Below, one piece after another: positions 1 to 6,364 of a stretch of 13,485 nucleotides of DNA. How positions within the stretch are numbered: position 1 is the stretch's first letter; every line of letters begins with the position of its first letter. The notes under the pieces are model-generated. The model did not search any database and was not told the origin of the DNA. It saw only the letters and a program-made list of their open reading frames with translations. This stretch comes from an uncultured Eubacteriales bacterium (lineage in GTDB: Bacteria > Bacillota_A > Clostridia > Christensenellales > Aristaeellaceae), in NCBI GenBank assembly GCA_902775835.1, contig CACYNZ010000105.1, forward strand, positions 1-13,485. Direction: 5' to 3'. Position numbers and translations under genes: made by a program.

Positions 1-118
1 GAACATCATTTTCGATATATTCCCTCGAATAATCTTTGGTGTTGACTTCTCTGAGCGTCCTAACAATCAAAGCTGATACATTTCCTGCATCTTCAGGCTT
101 GATTCTTCTGATAATCAT
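1..118 (-). CDS. GNAT family N-acetyltransferase, N-terminal part (runs off window)
   Basis: Only the first 39 codons are inside the window; the gene continues past base 1. The protein opens MIIRRIKPEDAGNVSALIVR, a typical GNAT beginning: a beta strand of the form (I/V)IR(R/K), then (P/E)DA and a helix. The next stretch (TLREVNTKDYS) resembles small acetyltransferases that use acetyl-CoA, but the acetyl-CoA binding motif lies outside the window, so the substrate cannot be guessed. The ATG at 116-118 is preceded by a GAGG Shine-Dalgarno sequence. It lies 31 nt downstream of the HAD gene stop on the same strand, so the two are probably co-transcribed. The family call rests on the N-terminus only. 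Confidence 0.7.
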   Translation of the reverse strand, partial: MIIRRIKPEDAGNVSALIVRTLREVNTKDYSREYIENDV

Positions 119-149
119 TGCATCACATCCTCACAAATCCCGATTTATC

Positions 150-899
150 TTATGATTCGATGTTTTTCAGAATCTCGATGAGATCCTTCCAATCTGTAAT
201 AACCGGCACATCCTTATTATTCAACGTTTGGATAGGACGTGCTTGTCTGGCATGACCGTTTGTCAGGCCTTGATAAAATACAGCTGATAAACCCGCTTCC
301 TTTGCCCCTTCCACATCTTTGTCATAGGTATCTCCGCAAAACCAGACATTTTCCGGTTTCAGGTTTGCCTTTTCCAGCGCAATCTGAAAGAGTCTCGGGT
401 CCGGTTTTCTCAAGCCATAATCGCTGGATGCCAGAATGAATTCAAAATGATGTTCCGGAAGCAGCGTGTTAATTCTTCTCTGAAGTGCAGCTCCGGTCCA
501 TCCAATATTACTGATTACTCCCGTGCGGATACCGCTCTCTTTTAGGAACGACAGCAACTCACAAACATTCGTATATATGCAGTCTGCTGTCATAGGTGCC
601 GTATGATCCCAGAAGATGAATTCCGCTTCTTCATAGGAAATGTCCAGCTTGATTCCGTGAAGCTCATATTTCAGACGGAGCATCTGAATTTCTGTGGGCT
701 CCGCACCGAGATCCCGGACCGGCTGAAGAGACTGAAAGTAATTCTTTTCCCAGGAGCTGAGTTCTTCAGGCGTATAATGATGGGGATTTGTGATTACATG
801 CTCAAAAAGAGCTCTTTCTCCCCTGAGCATATCCCAGCCGGGTTCGCAGAGTAATGTTCCGCCATAATCAAAGAGAATCATCTTTGGCTTCTGCTTCAT
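150..899 (-). CDS. HAD superfamily hydrolase (subfamily IA-like)
   Basis: A 249-residue haloacid dehalogenase-like cytoplasmic enzyme of usual length for a HAD with an alpha-helical C1 cap. Motif I is DYGGTL at residues 11-16, carrying nucleophile D11. Motif II is VISN with S130, motif III is RKPDP with K165, and motif IV is GDTYDKD at 189-195. The cap lies between about residues 20 and 110. The second acidic residue of motif I, usually the general acid/base in phosphatases (DxD), is glycine (G13). DxGGT versions occur in subfamily IA, so the reaction could be phosphatase or another HAD chemistry; the substrate is unknown. The ATG at 899 has a GGAG about 11 nt upstream. The gene sits between a GNAT remnant upstream and a GNAT gene downstream on the same strand, in AT-rich DNA. 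Confidence 0.88.
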   Translation of the reverse strand: MKQKPKMILFDYGGTLLCEPGWDMLRGERALFEHVITNPHHYTPEELSSWEKNYFQSLQPVRDLGAEPTEIQMLRLKYELHGIKLDISYEEAEFIFWDHTAPMTADCIYTNVCELLSFLKESGIRTGVISNIGWTGAALQRRINTLLPEHHFEFILASSDYGLRKPDPRLFQIALEKANLKPENVWFCGDTYDKDVEGAKEAGLSAVFYQGLTNGHARQARPIQTLNNKDVPVITDWKDLIEILKNIES

Positions 900-952
900 T
901 GTTTTTCATTCTCCGAATTCTTCACTCAATTAACTTTCCGAGATAACTTATA

Positions 953-1228
953 TCAGTCATCCAAGCATTTCTGCATAACGATTGCATCGCTATAGACATT
1001 GTTTGCAAACCAATAATGTTTGAGAACCCCAACATCAGAAAATCCCATTTTATGGTAAAGCGCAATGGCAGCCTTATTATCAGCAACAACTTCCAGCTCA
1101 ATATTCAGAAGGTTCATTTTTCTCGCGCATCCAATGATTTCCGTCATGAGCCTTGTGCCGATCTTCTTATTCCAATAGTCTTTTCTGACTGAGATCGAAA
1201 ACTTGGCATTATGACACAGAACCAACAT
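953..1228 (-). pseudogene. GNAT acetyltransferase, 5'-truncated remnant next to IS
   Basis: This 91-codon reading frame is the C-terminal half of a GNAT acetyltransferase. It has FSISVRKDYWNKKIGTRLM (residues 10-28), which matches the beta4/motif A acetyl-CoA pyrophosphate loop (R/K-x-x-G-x-G/T). Then follow IELEVVADNKAAIALYHKMGF (about 45-65), the beta5/alpha4 region with the common N-x-x-A-x-x-x-Y-x-K-x-GF signature, and a terminal strand. The N-terminal 60-70 residues expected for the fold are missing. Its nominal ATG overlaps the transposase stop codon (TAATG), has no ribosome binding site of its own and is probably inside the IS terminal repeat. I infer a gene broken by the IS or by a rearrangement at its edge. 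Translational coupling to the transposase is possible, but a functional enzyme is unlikely. Confidence 0.75.
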
Positions 1229-1243
1229 TATTTACGTAATAAG
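1221..1243 (+). repeat. IS left terminal inverted repeat
   Basis: Starts ACCAACATTATTTACG and includes the palindrome TTACGTAA at 1232-1239. It overlaps the transposase stop codon and the last transposase codons, so coding sequence runs into the repeat. It pairs with 2876-2898 at 17 of 23 positions. Confidence 0.55.
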
Positions 1244-2709
1244 TCAACCTGAAGGGAATTGAGGAGCTCCTGGGTCCTTTTCTGGATAGCGGATACTTTG
1301 TAGCCTTCGCCATCGCCGGTATCAACCTTGTAGATGTTCTTTGTCAGCTTCAGAACATCTTCCGCCGAATACTTATCATCAAGTTTTTTGTTCCGCAGTG
1401 CGTTCAAAAGGCCGTAATAATAGAGCAGGCTGATGTGATTCAGGAATGCCCAACCGCGGAAATAGTCATCGCTGTGCGCATGGGAAGCACTGCCGGTTAC
1501 GCTGTTCTTCAGGTAGTCAAAGCACTGTTCAATATCCCAGCGCTGCTTGTAGTTCAGGTAGATGTCCTTCGCCGGAACATCCAGGTTGCTGCTGAAGGAA
1601 AAGTAACCCATCCGTTTTTCCTTGAGGACATCCATCGGCTGAGGCTCATGCTCTTCGTAATCCTTCTCAGCTTTCTCGACAAAGTGTCCCGCCAGATCGG
1701 CCCTCCTGGCATCGTCACGGAACGTGTAGATAAAGTTTCCCTGATTGCCGCTGGAACGCTTGCGATGCCATACAGGACGGTGATGATAGGAGAAAACACC
1801 ATCCCACTTGCTGTCATCCGTGTTTTCGTAAAACTCTGGTTCCACATTGACGGTGTCCTCCCGAAGCGGAAGGATGAATTTCATTCCGGCAGTCATCAGC
1901 GCTGATAGATTCCGCTTGGAATAGAAGCCCTTGTCCGCAATAATGATGCAGTCCTTGCATCCGGATGCCCGGACGGTGTCCATGAATGCGGCCTTGTCTA
2001 CTACGGAGCCTTGAACGATCCGATAAAACACAGGCCGATGGGAATCCTTCTCAAACACATACAGGATTCTCGCCTGCGGATCCTGCCTGTGTTCAGGGTT
2101 ATAGCCCTTCTCTGAAAGGGAATCTGCGGACCGAGTGAAAATGGACGTTCCGTCGAACAGCAGCGTGCTCCCCGGCATCACCCGCTCTTTCATGAAGGCA
2201 TCCAACCGATCCTGCATCCCGCCCAGTCTGGCAATAAATTTCCGCACCGTGACCTCAGATACGGACAGATCGGCACACAACTCGCTCATGTAGGAATCCA
2301 GAAAGATAGGCTGAATCATCCTGGCTGATGTCACGCTGTCGACCAGACGGATCAGCGAGATGGTTCTGATTTCCCGGAACAGTTCCGGGAAATGTTTCCT
2401 CAGTTGCTCATTCAGCTCAGCACTGAGCTGCTGCAGTATCTCGTATGCGCCATAGTTCTTTACCGAAGGGGCAATATCCGGCGTCAGCCTCATGTCCTGT
2501 AAAAGCCGAAGTCCGTTGGCATTGGGGATGAATCCGTCAGCCTCGGTGATCTTACCAATACTCTTTCCGGTCGTCTTCTGTGACCGTCCCTTCGCAGGAT
2601 CCCACCTGGAGGAAACCTTGTACACGTAGTAGTACCCGCCTATAAACCGAATCTCCACCGCTCCGAATTGCGTCGGTCGTTTGGACTTGATTGCTTCCGG
2701 AATGCCCAT
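1228..2709 (-). CDS. IS1634/IS4-superfamily DDE transposase
   Basis: A 493-residue transposase with a full set of catalytic features. The first Asp is D186 in LLFDGTSIF and the second is D259 in IIIADKGFYS. The glutamate is E394 in the YREK signature: Y387, R390, E394 and K401 with the spacing Y-2-R-3-E-6-K characteristic of the IS4 superfamily. The N-terminal 60 residues (beta-rich, YYYVYKVSSRWD, then GKSIGKI) match the usual IS1634-type beginning. No internal stop or frameshift is present, so the element may be active. The ATG at 2709 has GGAGG seven bases upstream and a good sigma-A promoter at 2747-2775. The stop codon overlaps the ATG of the GNAT remnant. Assignment to IS1634 rather than a sister IS4 group is from memory of family features. 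Confidence 0.93.
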   Translation of the reverse strand: MGIPEAIKSKRPTQFGAVEIRFIGGYYYVYKVSSRWDPAKGRSQKTTGKSIGKITEADGFIPNANGLRLLQDMRLTPDIAPSVKNYGAYEILQQLSAELNEQLRKHFPELFREIRTISLIRLVDSVTSARMIQPIFLDSYMSELCADLSVSEVTVRKFIARLGGMQDRLDAFMKERVMPGSTLLFDGTSIFTRSADSLSEKGYNPEHRQDPQARILYVFEKDSHRPVFYRIVQGSVVDKAAFMDTVRASGCKDCIIIADKGFYSKRNLSALMTAGMKFILPLREDTVNVEPEFYENTDDSKWDGVFSYHHRPVWHRKRSSGNQGNFIYTFRDDARRADLAGHFVEKAEKDYEEHEPQPMDVLKEKRMGYFSFSSNLDVPAKDIYLNYKQRWDIEQCFDYLKNSVTGSASHAHSDDYFRGWAFLNHISLLYYYGLLNALRNKKLDDKYSAEDVLKLTKNIYKVDTGDGEGYKVSAIQKRTQELLNSLQVDLLRK

Positions 2710-2746
2710 TCTGATCCCTCCAACAATTAACGTAAGTTACGTAATC

Positions 2747-2775
2747 ATTATACGCCAGAATGGTCGCTAAATCAA
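2747..2775 (-). promoter_or_regulatory. Sigma-A promoter of the transposase
   Basis: On the minus strand this reads TTGATT (2775-2770), a 17-nt spacer, then TATAAT (2752-2747), followed about 38 nt later by the transposase start. Two copies of an ACGTAA motif (2727-2735 and 2737-2744) fall between the promoter and the start codon. They resemble the element ends, so the transposase may bind there and limit its own expression; that part is inference. Confidence 0.7.
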
Positions 2776-2875
2776 TACCCGGGAGCACAAAATGCGGATA
2801 AAAGCTTGTTTTTTCAGGGGCGATGAGCCATATATGGACAAGGATCCTGATTTAGGCCGCCGATTTAGCAGTTTT

Positions 2876-2898
2876 CTATTAACGTAAATTCTATTGGT
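2876..2898 (-). repeat. IS right terminal inverted repeat
   Basis: Counterpart of 1221-1243. On the minus strand it begins ACCAATAGAATTTACG. The 10-mer ATTAACGTAA inside it (2878-2887) recurs exactly at 2726-2735, just upstream of the transposase gene. Confidence 0.5.
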
Positions 2899-2906
2899 AA
2901 AGTGTT

Positions 2907-2934
2907 CACCCGGCGGATCATTCCATGCCGGGTG
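2907..2934 (-). terminator. Hairpin at 3' end of the secreted-protein gene
   Basis: An 8-bp perfect stem (CACCCGGC at 2907-2914 with GCCGGGTG at 2927-2934) and a 12-nt loop, beginning 38 nt past the stop codon. The T-tract after it on the minus strand is weak (GAACACTTTACC), perhaps because the IS inserted close by. Probably an intrinsic terminator. Confidence 0.5.
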
Positions 2935-2971
2935 TCTTTGTCATCTTCTGTTCATGCCCTTTCTCTGTCCA

Positions 2972-3583
2972 TTACAGGGCAGCTGTCAGCGCATCGTATT
3001 CTTCCTGGGTAATCACATTGTTCTCCAGCAGTTCAGCAAGCAGACCGCCTTCAGCAGGTTTCTGCCCGTTCATTTCAGGCAGGTCTTCAGGTTTATGCTC
3101 TTCCATGAACGCCTTGATCTTATCGCAGGTTTCCTGGGAAATGACTCCATTGGTCACCATTGCATCAAAGTCGATCATCACATGGGCTTTCATATCCTGA
3201 CTTCCCTGGCCGCGCATGCCGCCGAATCCCCTGCCCTGCGCACGCCTGTTTCCATTCCGGGCATTCTGGTTTTCCGCAGCGCTTTCCGACAGATCTTCAG
3301 GTTCTTCAGGAGCATCGGCAGGCTTTTCACCGGTGGGCTTTTCCGGAGCATTTTCCGGTTTTTCACCCATAGGAGGCTGTCCCCTCATCCCCTGCATATT
3401 GCCATCCATCGGTCCATTCATTCCACCCATCGGAGGCTGACCCATGGGAGCACCCTGCTGTGTTCCCTCCACGGTCTGTGTCTGTTCTGTCCCAGTATTC
3501 TGATTTTCATTTCCTTCAGCAAGCACCGATACCGACATCACCAGCATGGCAATGGCGAGAATCAAAGCAAAGATCTTTTTCAT
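2972..3583 (-). CDS. Secreted Met/Gly/Pro-rich protein with SHOCT-like C-terminal repeats
   Basis: A 203-residue exported protein of unknown function. Residues 1-22 are a clear Sec signal peptide (MKKIFALILAIAM, then a hydrophobic core, then a VLA-E type cleavage site). Residues 24-130 are low complexity: Gln/Thr/Asn, then a Met-Gly-Pro stretch with QPPMGGM and QPPMGEK (49-74), then Glu-Pro-Lys, then an Arg-Gly stretch. The C-terminus has two similar helical units, GVISQETCDKIKAFM (146-160) and NVITQEEYDALTAAL (189-203). Both have the form (G/N)-V-I-(S/T)-Q-E as in SHOCT-like motifs. I chose the ATG at 3583 because AGGAGG lies 8 nt upstream and it begins the signal peptide; an in-frame start 75 nt upstream lacks both. 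It is divergent from the small gene at 3887. Confidence 0.85.
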   Translation of the reverse strand: MKKIFALILAIAMLVMSVSVLAEGNENQNTGTEQTQTVEGTQQGAPMGQPPMGGMNGPMDGNMQGMRGQPPMGEKPENAPEKPTGEKPADAPEEPEDLSESAAENQNARNGNRRAQGRGFGGMRGQGSQDMKAHVMIDFDAMVTNGVISQETCDKIKAFMEEHKPEDLPEMNGQKPAEGGLLAELLENNVITQEEYDALTAAL

Positions 3584-3886
3584 GACTGTTTCCTCCTCAT
3601 TTTCCGGATTCTTTCTGCCGGGCAGGGAGTGTGCACAGTTCCCTCCCGACGCTGTCATCTTATCAAGGCAGTCTTAAACGGACCTTGAAATATCCGTCAT
3701 GAAAAAATTATTTCTTTTTCGGTGTTTCAGGAAAATCCGGCCGTTCATACTATACTGCATACCGCACAAACCGGATCCCAGGATTTTCATCATCCGGCTG
3801 CCAGATGGTTTTCCGGAACGTATCATATACTGTGCGGCACATAAAGCCGCCCCAAAGAAAACAATTATGATCCGGAGGATACAGAC
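3584..3886. other. Intergenic region between divergent genes
   Basis: About 300 bases separate the secreted-protein gene (minus) and the 77-residue protein gene (plus). I see an inverted repeat CCGGAT/ATCCGG (3771-3776, 3792-3797), a distant CCGCAC/GTGCGG pair (3762-3767, 3832-3837), and GGGAG/CTCCC around GTGCAC at about 3626-3648 in the leader of the minus gene. Two TATACT boxes (3751-3756, 3826-3831) could be -10 elements, but neither has a convincing -35. No ORF with a usable ribosome binding site was found. Confidence 0.5.
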
Positions 3887-4120
3887 ATGTCGGACAAGAA
3901 AGAACTGGAACTTAGGACAATGGCTAATGCCACCGGCGGCATGCGGGACCCGGTTGGAGAAAGATGGCTGAACATAGTAAACCGTGAAAAGGAGCAGCGG
4001 GAAGACTTTCTGAGAAGACGCGCGGAAATGCAGGACACAGCTGCCCGGCGGATGCAGGAAAGCGAAAATGCCGTCCGGGAAGCCATGGCTGCCCAGCGTA
4101 AAGCCCTGGACCTTTTCTGA
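3887..4120 (+). CDS. Small charged helical protein, unknown function
   Basis: A 77-residue hypothetical protein that I do not recognise. The evidence that it is real is a near-perfect Shine-Dalgarno (GGAGG, 8 nt before the ATG), an in-frame stop, and a hairpin with a long T-tract soon after. From about residue 29 on it is almost entirely charged and helix-forming (NREKEQREDFLRRRAEMQ at 32-49, then AARRMQESENAVREAMAAQR at 52-71), consistent with one long amphipathic helix or coiled coil. There is no signal peptide or membrane segment, so it is probably cytoplasmic. The N-terminal 27 residues contain a short Gly/Pro-bearing segment (ATGGMRDPVG). It could be a structural or regulatory partner, but no neighbour points to a role. 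Confidence 0.7.
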   Translation: MSDKKELELRTMANATGGMRDPVGERWLNIVNREKEQREDFLRRRAEMQDTAARRMQESENAVREAMAAQRKALDLF

Positions 4121-4141
4121 TTTTCCGCAGCGAAGTATTCC

Positions 4142-4183
4142 GGATGGCATATTCCATCCCCTGAAATAATTTTTCTTTTTTTC
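4142..4183 (+). terminator. Intrinsic terminator after the 77-residue protein gene
   Basis: A 6-bp stem GGATGG/CCATCC (4142-4147, 4154-4159) with a CATATT loop, followed after a short gap by a T-rich tract (4169-4183). It starts 21 nt past the stop codon. The stem is short and does not abut the T-tract, so strength is uncertain. Confidence 0.45.
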
Positions 4184-4193
4184 TCCCGGACCA

Positions 4194-4222
4194 CTGCCAC
4201 ATGGAAATGTGATGCGTATCAA
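4194..4222 (+). promoter_or_regulatory. Candidate promoter with embedded palindrome, upstream of SH3 gene
   Basis: CTGCCA (4194-4199), a 17-nt spacer and TATCAA (4217-4222) give 4 of 6 matches to each sigma-A box. The spacer region holds the perfect inverted repeat CACAT-GGAA-ATGTG (4198-4211), which could be an operator. The predicted leader of about 70 nt contains a perfect hairpin, CCTGC-AAA-GCAGG (4263-4275), ending 25 nt before the start codon. No known riboswitch class was recognised. Confidence 0.35.
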
Positions 4223-4299
4223 TATATGTCAGGCGGATAAAACCTGAAAGTTACGAAAGAATCCTGCAAAGCAGGTTCATGGAAAGGAAGGCAATCCCT

Positions 4300-4863
4300 A
4301 TGAAGAAACTGGTAGCTGTTACACTCGTCATCCTGTCCCTCGTCGGTCTCATGATCCCCGCTTTTGCAGGCGCCGAATATGTCCAGACCACACCCATGTG
4401 GGTCAACTGTGCCAACGGCAAGACACTCAATGTCCGTGACTATCCGTCCACTTCCGGTTCCCTCCTCTATCGTCTGGAGTGCGGAACCCGCGTGGAAATC
4501 ATAAACACTGTGCCCGCTCCCAAGGGCTGGGCCTATGTAGAGCCCGATGGATACAGCAACGGCGGCTATGTCATGACCAAGTTCCTGGTTTCCAAGCAGC
4601 CTCAGAAGTATGAAATCACTGAGCGCGAAGACAACTTCCGCGCAGTCACTCCCTACTATGTCACCGCAAAAGCGCTGAGCCGCCGCACGGACAGCAGCGT
4701 GGGACTGCGCGTACAGCCCAACAAGACGGCCCGTGAAATCCGCCGCCTCATCGCCGGCGATATGCTGCAGGTCATTGCCCGCGGCAAGACCTGGAGCCAG
4801 GTGATCGATCTGACCACCGGTCAGACCGGCTACATGGCCAATGACTACATGGTCAGGCAGTGA
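4300..4863 (+). CDS. Secreted protein with two bacterial SH3 domains
   Basis: A 187-residue exported protein. Residues 1-23 form a Sec signal peptide (MKKLVAVTLVILSLVGLMIP, then AFAGAE around the cleavage site). Two SH3b/SH3_3-type domains follow. The first, at about 35-85, contains the hallmark LNVRDYPSTSGSLLYRLECG and ends GGYVMTKFL. The second, at about 128-186, contains VGLRVQPNKTAREIRRLIAG and ends TGYMANDYMV. Such domains usually bind cell wall peptidoglycan or peptides outside the cell. No catalytic domain (NlpC/P60, amidase) is attached, so it is probably a binding or accessory wall protein. I chose the ATG at 4300 because GGAAGG lies 8 nt upstream and the signal peptide starts there; an upstream in-frame ATG at 4279 would add seven residues. 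It converges with cysK across a shared terminator. Confidence 0.88.
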   Translation: MKKLVAVTLVILSLVGLMIPAFAGAEYVQTTPMWVNCANGKTLNVRDYPSTSGSLLYRLECGTRVEIINTVPAPKGWAYVEPDGYSNGGYVMTKFLVSKQPQKYEITEREDNFRAVTPYYVTAKALSRRTDSSVGLRVQPNKTAREIRRLIAGDMLQVIARGKTWSQVIDLTTGQTGYMANDYMVRQ

Positions 4864-4970
4864 GGAATTCCTGACCATCCGTGTCTGCCTCAGAGCCGTA
4901 ACGGATCCCCATTTCTCACAGCCACCCTTTCCAGAGACGGCGTTTCACATAATTTCATCCGCTGCCGTTA

Positions 4971-4998
4971 AAAGAGCCGGGCACTTGCCCGGCTCTTT
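4971..4998. terminator. Bidirectional terminator between SH3 gene and cysK
   Basis: A perfect 12-bp stem (4971-4982 with 4987-4998) and a 4-nt ACTT loop, containing AGAGCCGGGC and GCCCGGCTCT. It has A residues on the left and T residues on the right, so it ends transcription from both sides. It lies 107 nt after the SH3 gene stop and 6 nt after the cysK stop. Confidence 0.9.
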
Positions 4999-5004
4999 CC
5001 GCAT

Positions 5005-5940
5005 TCAGTTTTCCGTGAACAGTGGTGTGGAATAGTAGCGGTCCCCGCTGTCCGGCAGAATGGCCACAATGGTCTTGCCCCTGTTTTCCGGACGCTTAGC
5101 CAGCGAAATGGCTCCAAAGAGGGCTGCACCGGAGGAGATGCCCACCGATATGCCTTCCTTTCTCGCCAGAAGCCTGGCCGTCTCAAACGCGTCCTGATTG
5201 GAAGCCCTGAAGACCTCATCATATACGCCGGTGTTCAGCACTTTCGGAACAAACCCGGCACCGATACCCTGAATCTTATGGGCACCGGCTTTCCCTTCCG
5301 AGAGCACAGGCGAATCCTCCGGCTCCAGTGCCACCACCTGAACGGCGGGATTTTGCTCCTTCAGATATTCCCCGGTTCCGGTTACCGTTCCGCCGGTTCC
5401 CACGCCCGCAATGAGAATATCCACCTTCCCGTCTGTATCCCTCCAGATCTCCGGTCCCGTGGTCGCCTTGTGCACCGCAGGATTGGCCGGGTTCACAAAC
5501 TGGCCCGGAATAAAGCTGTCCGGGATTTCCGCCGCAAGCTCTTCCGCCTTTTCAATGGCACCCTTCATGCCACGAGCGCCTTCGGTGAGCACGAGTTCCG
5601 CACCGTAGGCCTTCAGAATATTCCGGCGCTCCACACTCATGGTTTCAGGCATGGTGAGGATAATGCGGTATCCCTTGGACGCAGCAATGGCTGCCAGTCC
5701 GATCCCGGTATTGCCGGACGTCGGTTCAATGATGACAGAGCCCGGCTTCAGCAGTCCCTTTGCCTCCGCGTCCTCAATCATCGCCTTGGCGATACGGTCT
5801 TTCACGCTTCCGGCCGGATTGAAATATTCAAGCTTGACGAGCACTGTGGCTTCAAGGCCCAGTGCCTTTTCGATATTCACGACCTCCACCAGGGGTGTGT
5901 TCCCGATCAAATCCAGTGTACCTTTATAAATTCTCGACAT
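5005..5940 (-). CDS. cysK: Cysteine synthase A (O-acetylserine sulfhydrylase)
   Basis: A 311-residue PLP enzyme of normal CysK length, making L-cysteine from O-acetylserine and sulfide in the cytoplasm. Visible motifs: PLP-binding lysine K47 in NPAGSVKDR (41-49), the substrate loop PTSGNTG (73-79), the phosphate-binding loop GTGGT (181-185), KIQGIGAGF (222-230), and GISSGAA (267-273), whose serine contacts the PLP ring nitrogen. The C-terminus ends [12 protein letters not shown], usual for CysK. It follows the iscU-like gene by 26 nt on the same strand, with GGGAG 11 nt before the ATG, so it is the last gene of a nifS-nifU-cysK operon. Placing cysteine synthesis with cysteine desulfuration suggests joint control by the divergent Rrf2 regulator. 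CysM is a less likely alternative. Confidence 0.95.
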   Translation of the reverse strand: MSRIYKGTLDLIGNTPLVEVVNIEKALGLEATVLVKLEYFNPAGSVKDRIAKAMIEDAEAKGLLKPGSVIIEPTSGNTGIGLAAIAASKGYRIILTMPETMSVERRNILKAYGAELVLTEGARGMKGAIEKAEELAAEIPDSFIPGQFVNPANPAVHKATTGPEIWRDTDGKVDILIAGVGTGGTVTGTGEYLKEQNPAVQVVALEPEDSPVLSEGKAGAHKIQGIGAGFVPKVLNTGVYDEVFRASNQDAFETARLLARKEGISVGISSGAALFGAISLAKRPENRGKTIVAILPDSGDRYYSTPLFTEN

Positions 5941-5966
5941 GTTTTCTGAAGCTCCCTTCTTCCGTC

Positions 5967-6350
5967 TTACACTTTCCGGCCTGTCCGCTTCTGGTAATCC
6001 TCCAGGGCAGACTGTATTGCCTCTTCCGCCAGCACGCTGCAGTGCATCTTGTAATCCGGCAGTCCGTCCAGCGCCTCTGCCACTGCCTTGTTGGTCAGCT
6101 GACGCACTTCGCTGACCGGCTTTCCCTTGATCAGCTCCGTGGCCATGGAGCTGGAAGCAATGGCACTGCCGCAGCCGAACGTTTCAAACTTCACATCCTG
6201 AACGATGTCATCTTCGATCTTCAGGTACATTTTCATGATATCCCCGCACTTGGCGTTGCCGACCTCGCCGATGCCGTTCGCGTCCTCAATCACGCCCACG
6301 TTCCGGGGATTGCGGAAATGGTCCATGACCTTTTCACTGTATAAAGCCAT
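5967..6350 (-). CDS. nifU: NifU/IscU-type Fe-S cluster assembly scaffold
   Basis: A 127-residue scaffold protein on which the desulfurase builds [2Fe-2S] clusters before transfer to target proteins. It has the three conserved cluster cysteines C35 (GNAKCGD), C60 ([11 protein letters not shown]) and C104 ([12 protein letters not shown]), the conserved D37 beside the first, and H103 before the third. Those features match IscU-type proteins or the N-domain of NifU. No SufU-type extra insertion or C-terminal Nfu domain is present, so by layout it is IscU-like. The ATG at 6350 has AGGAGG 9 nt upstream. It starts 14 nt after the nifS stop, so the two are co-translated partners. Confidence 0.95.
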   Translation of the reverse strand: MALYSEKVMDHFRNPRNVGVIEDANGIGEVGNAKCGDIMKMYLKIEDDIVQDVKFETFGCGSAIASSSMATELIKGKPVSEVRQLTNKAVAEALDGLPDYKMHCSVLAEEAIQSALEDYQKRTGRKV

Positions 6351-6364
6351 TGCTCACTGCCTCC

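Larger units (their letters stand above)
1221..2898 (-). mobile_element. IS4-superfamily insertion sequence (IS1634-like), apparently complete
   Basis: The element holds one transposase gene, an internal promoter, and imperfect terminal inverted repeats. Reading inward, 1221-1243 and the reverse complement of 2876-2898 agree at 17 of 23 positions by hand count, sharing ACCAA and an unbroken ATTTACGT. The exact ends are uncertain: a few more matches (ACAC) lie just outside, and no convincing target-site duplication is visible. The size, about 1.7 kb, fits the family. The element separates a truncated GNAT gene on its left from the terminator of a secreted-protein gene on its right. Confidence 0.75.

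Noticed and set aside
1214..2905. A target-site duplication flanking the IS
   Set aside because: I compared the flanks at several possible end positions (1214, 1221, 1230 with their right-hand counterparts) and found no matching direct repeat of 4 bases or more.
2894..3688. A 264-codon plus-strand frame opposite the secreted-protein gene
   Set aside because: The minus frame has a signal peptide, a ribosome binding site and a terminator; the plus frame is a shadow rich in Phe, His and Ser with no start signals.
3699..3971. A 90-codon plus-strand frame starting MKKLFLF, like a signal peptide
   Set aside because: It has no ribosome binding site, overlaps the better supported 77-residue gene in another frame, and lacks a hydrophobic core after the first residues.
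3674..4222. A 182-codon minus-strand frame across the 77-residue gene
   Set aside because: No ribosome binding site or family features; it crosses the terminator and intergenic sequence and is antisense to a gene with good signals.
4223..4299. A riboswitch in the leader of the SH3 gene
   Set aside because: The stretch has GCAAAGC-like sequence recalling c-di-GMP riboswitch loops, but the conserved helices and tetraloop receptor are not there; only a simple hairpin is visible.
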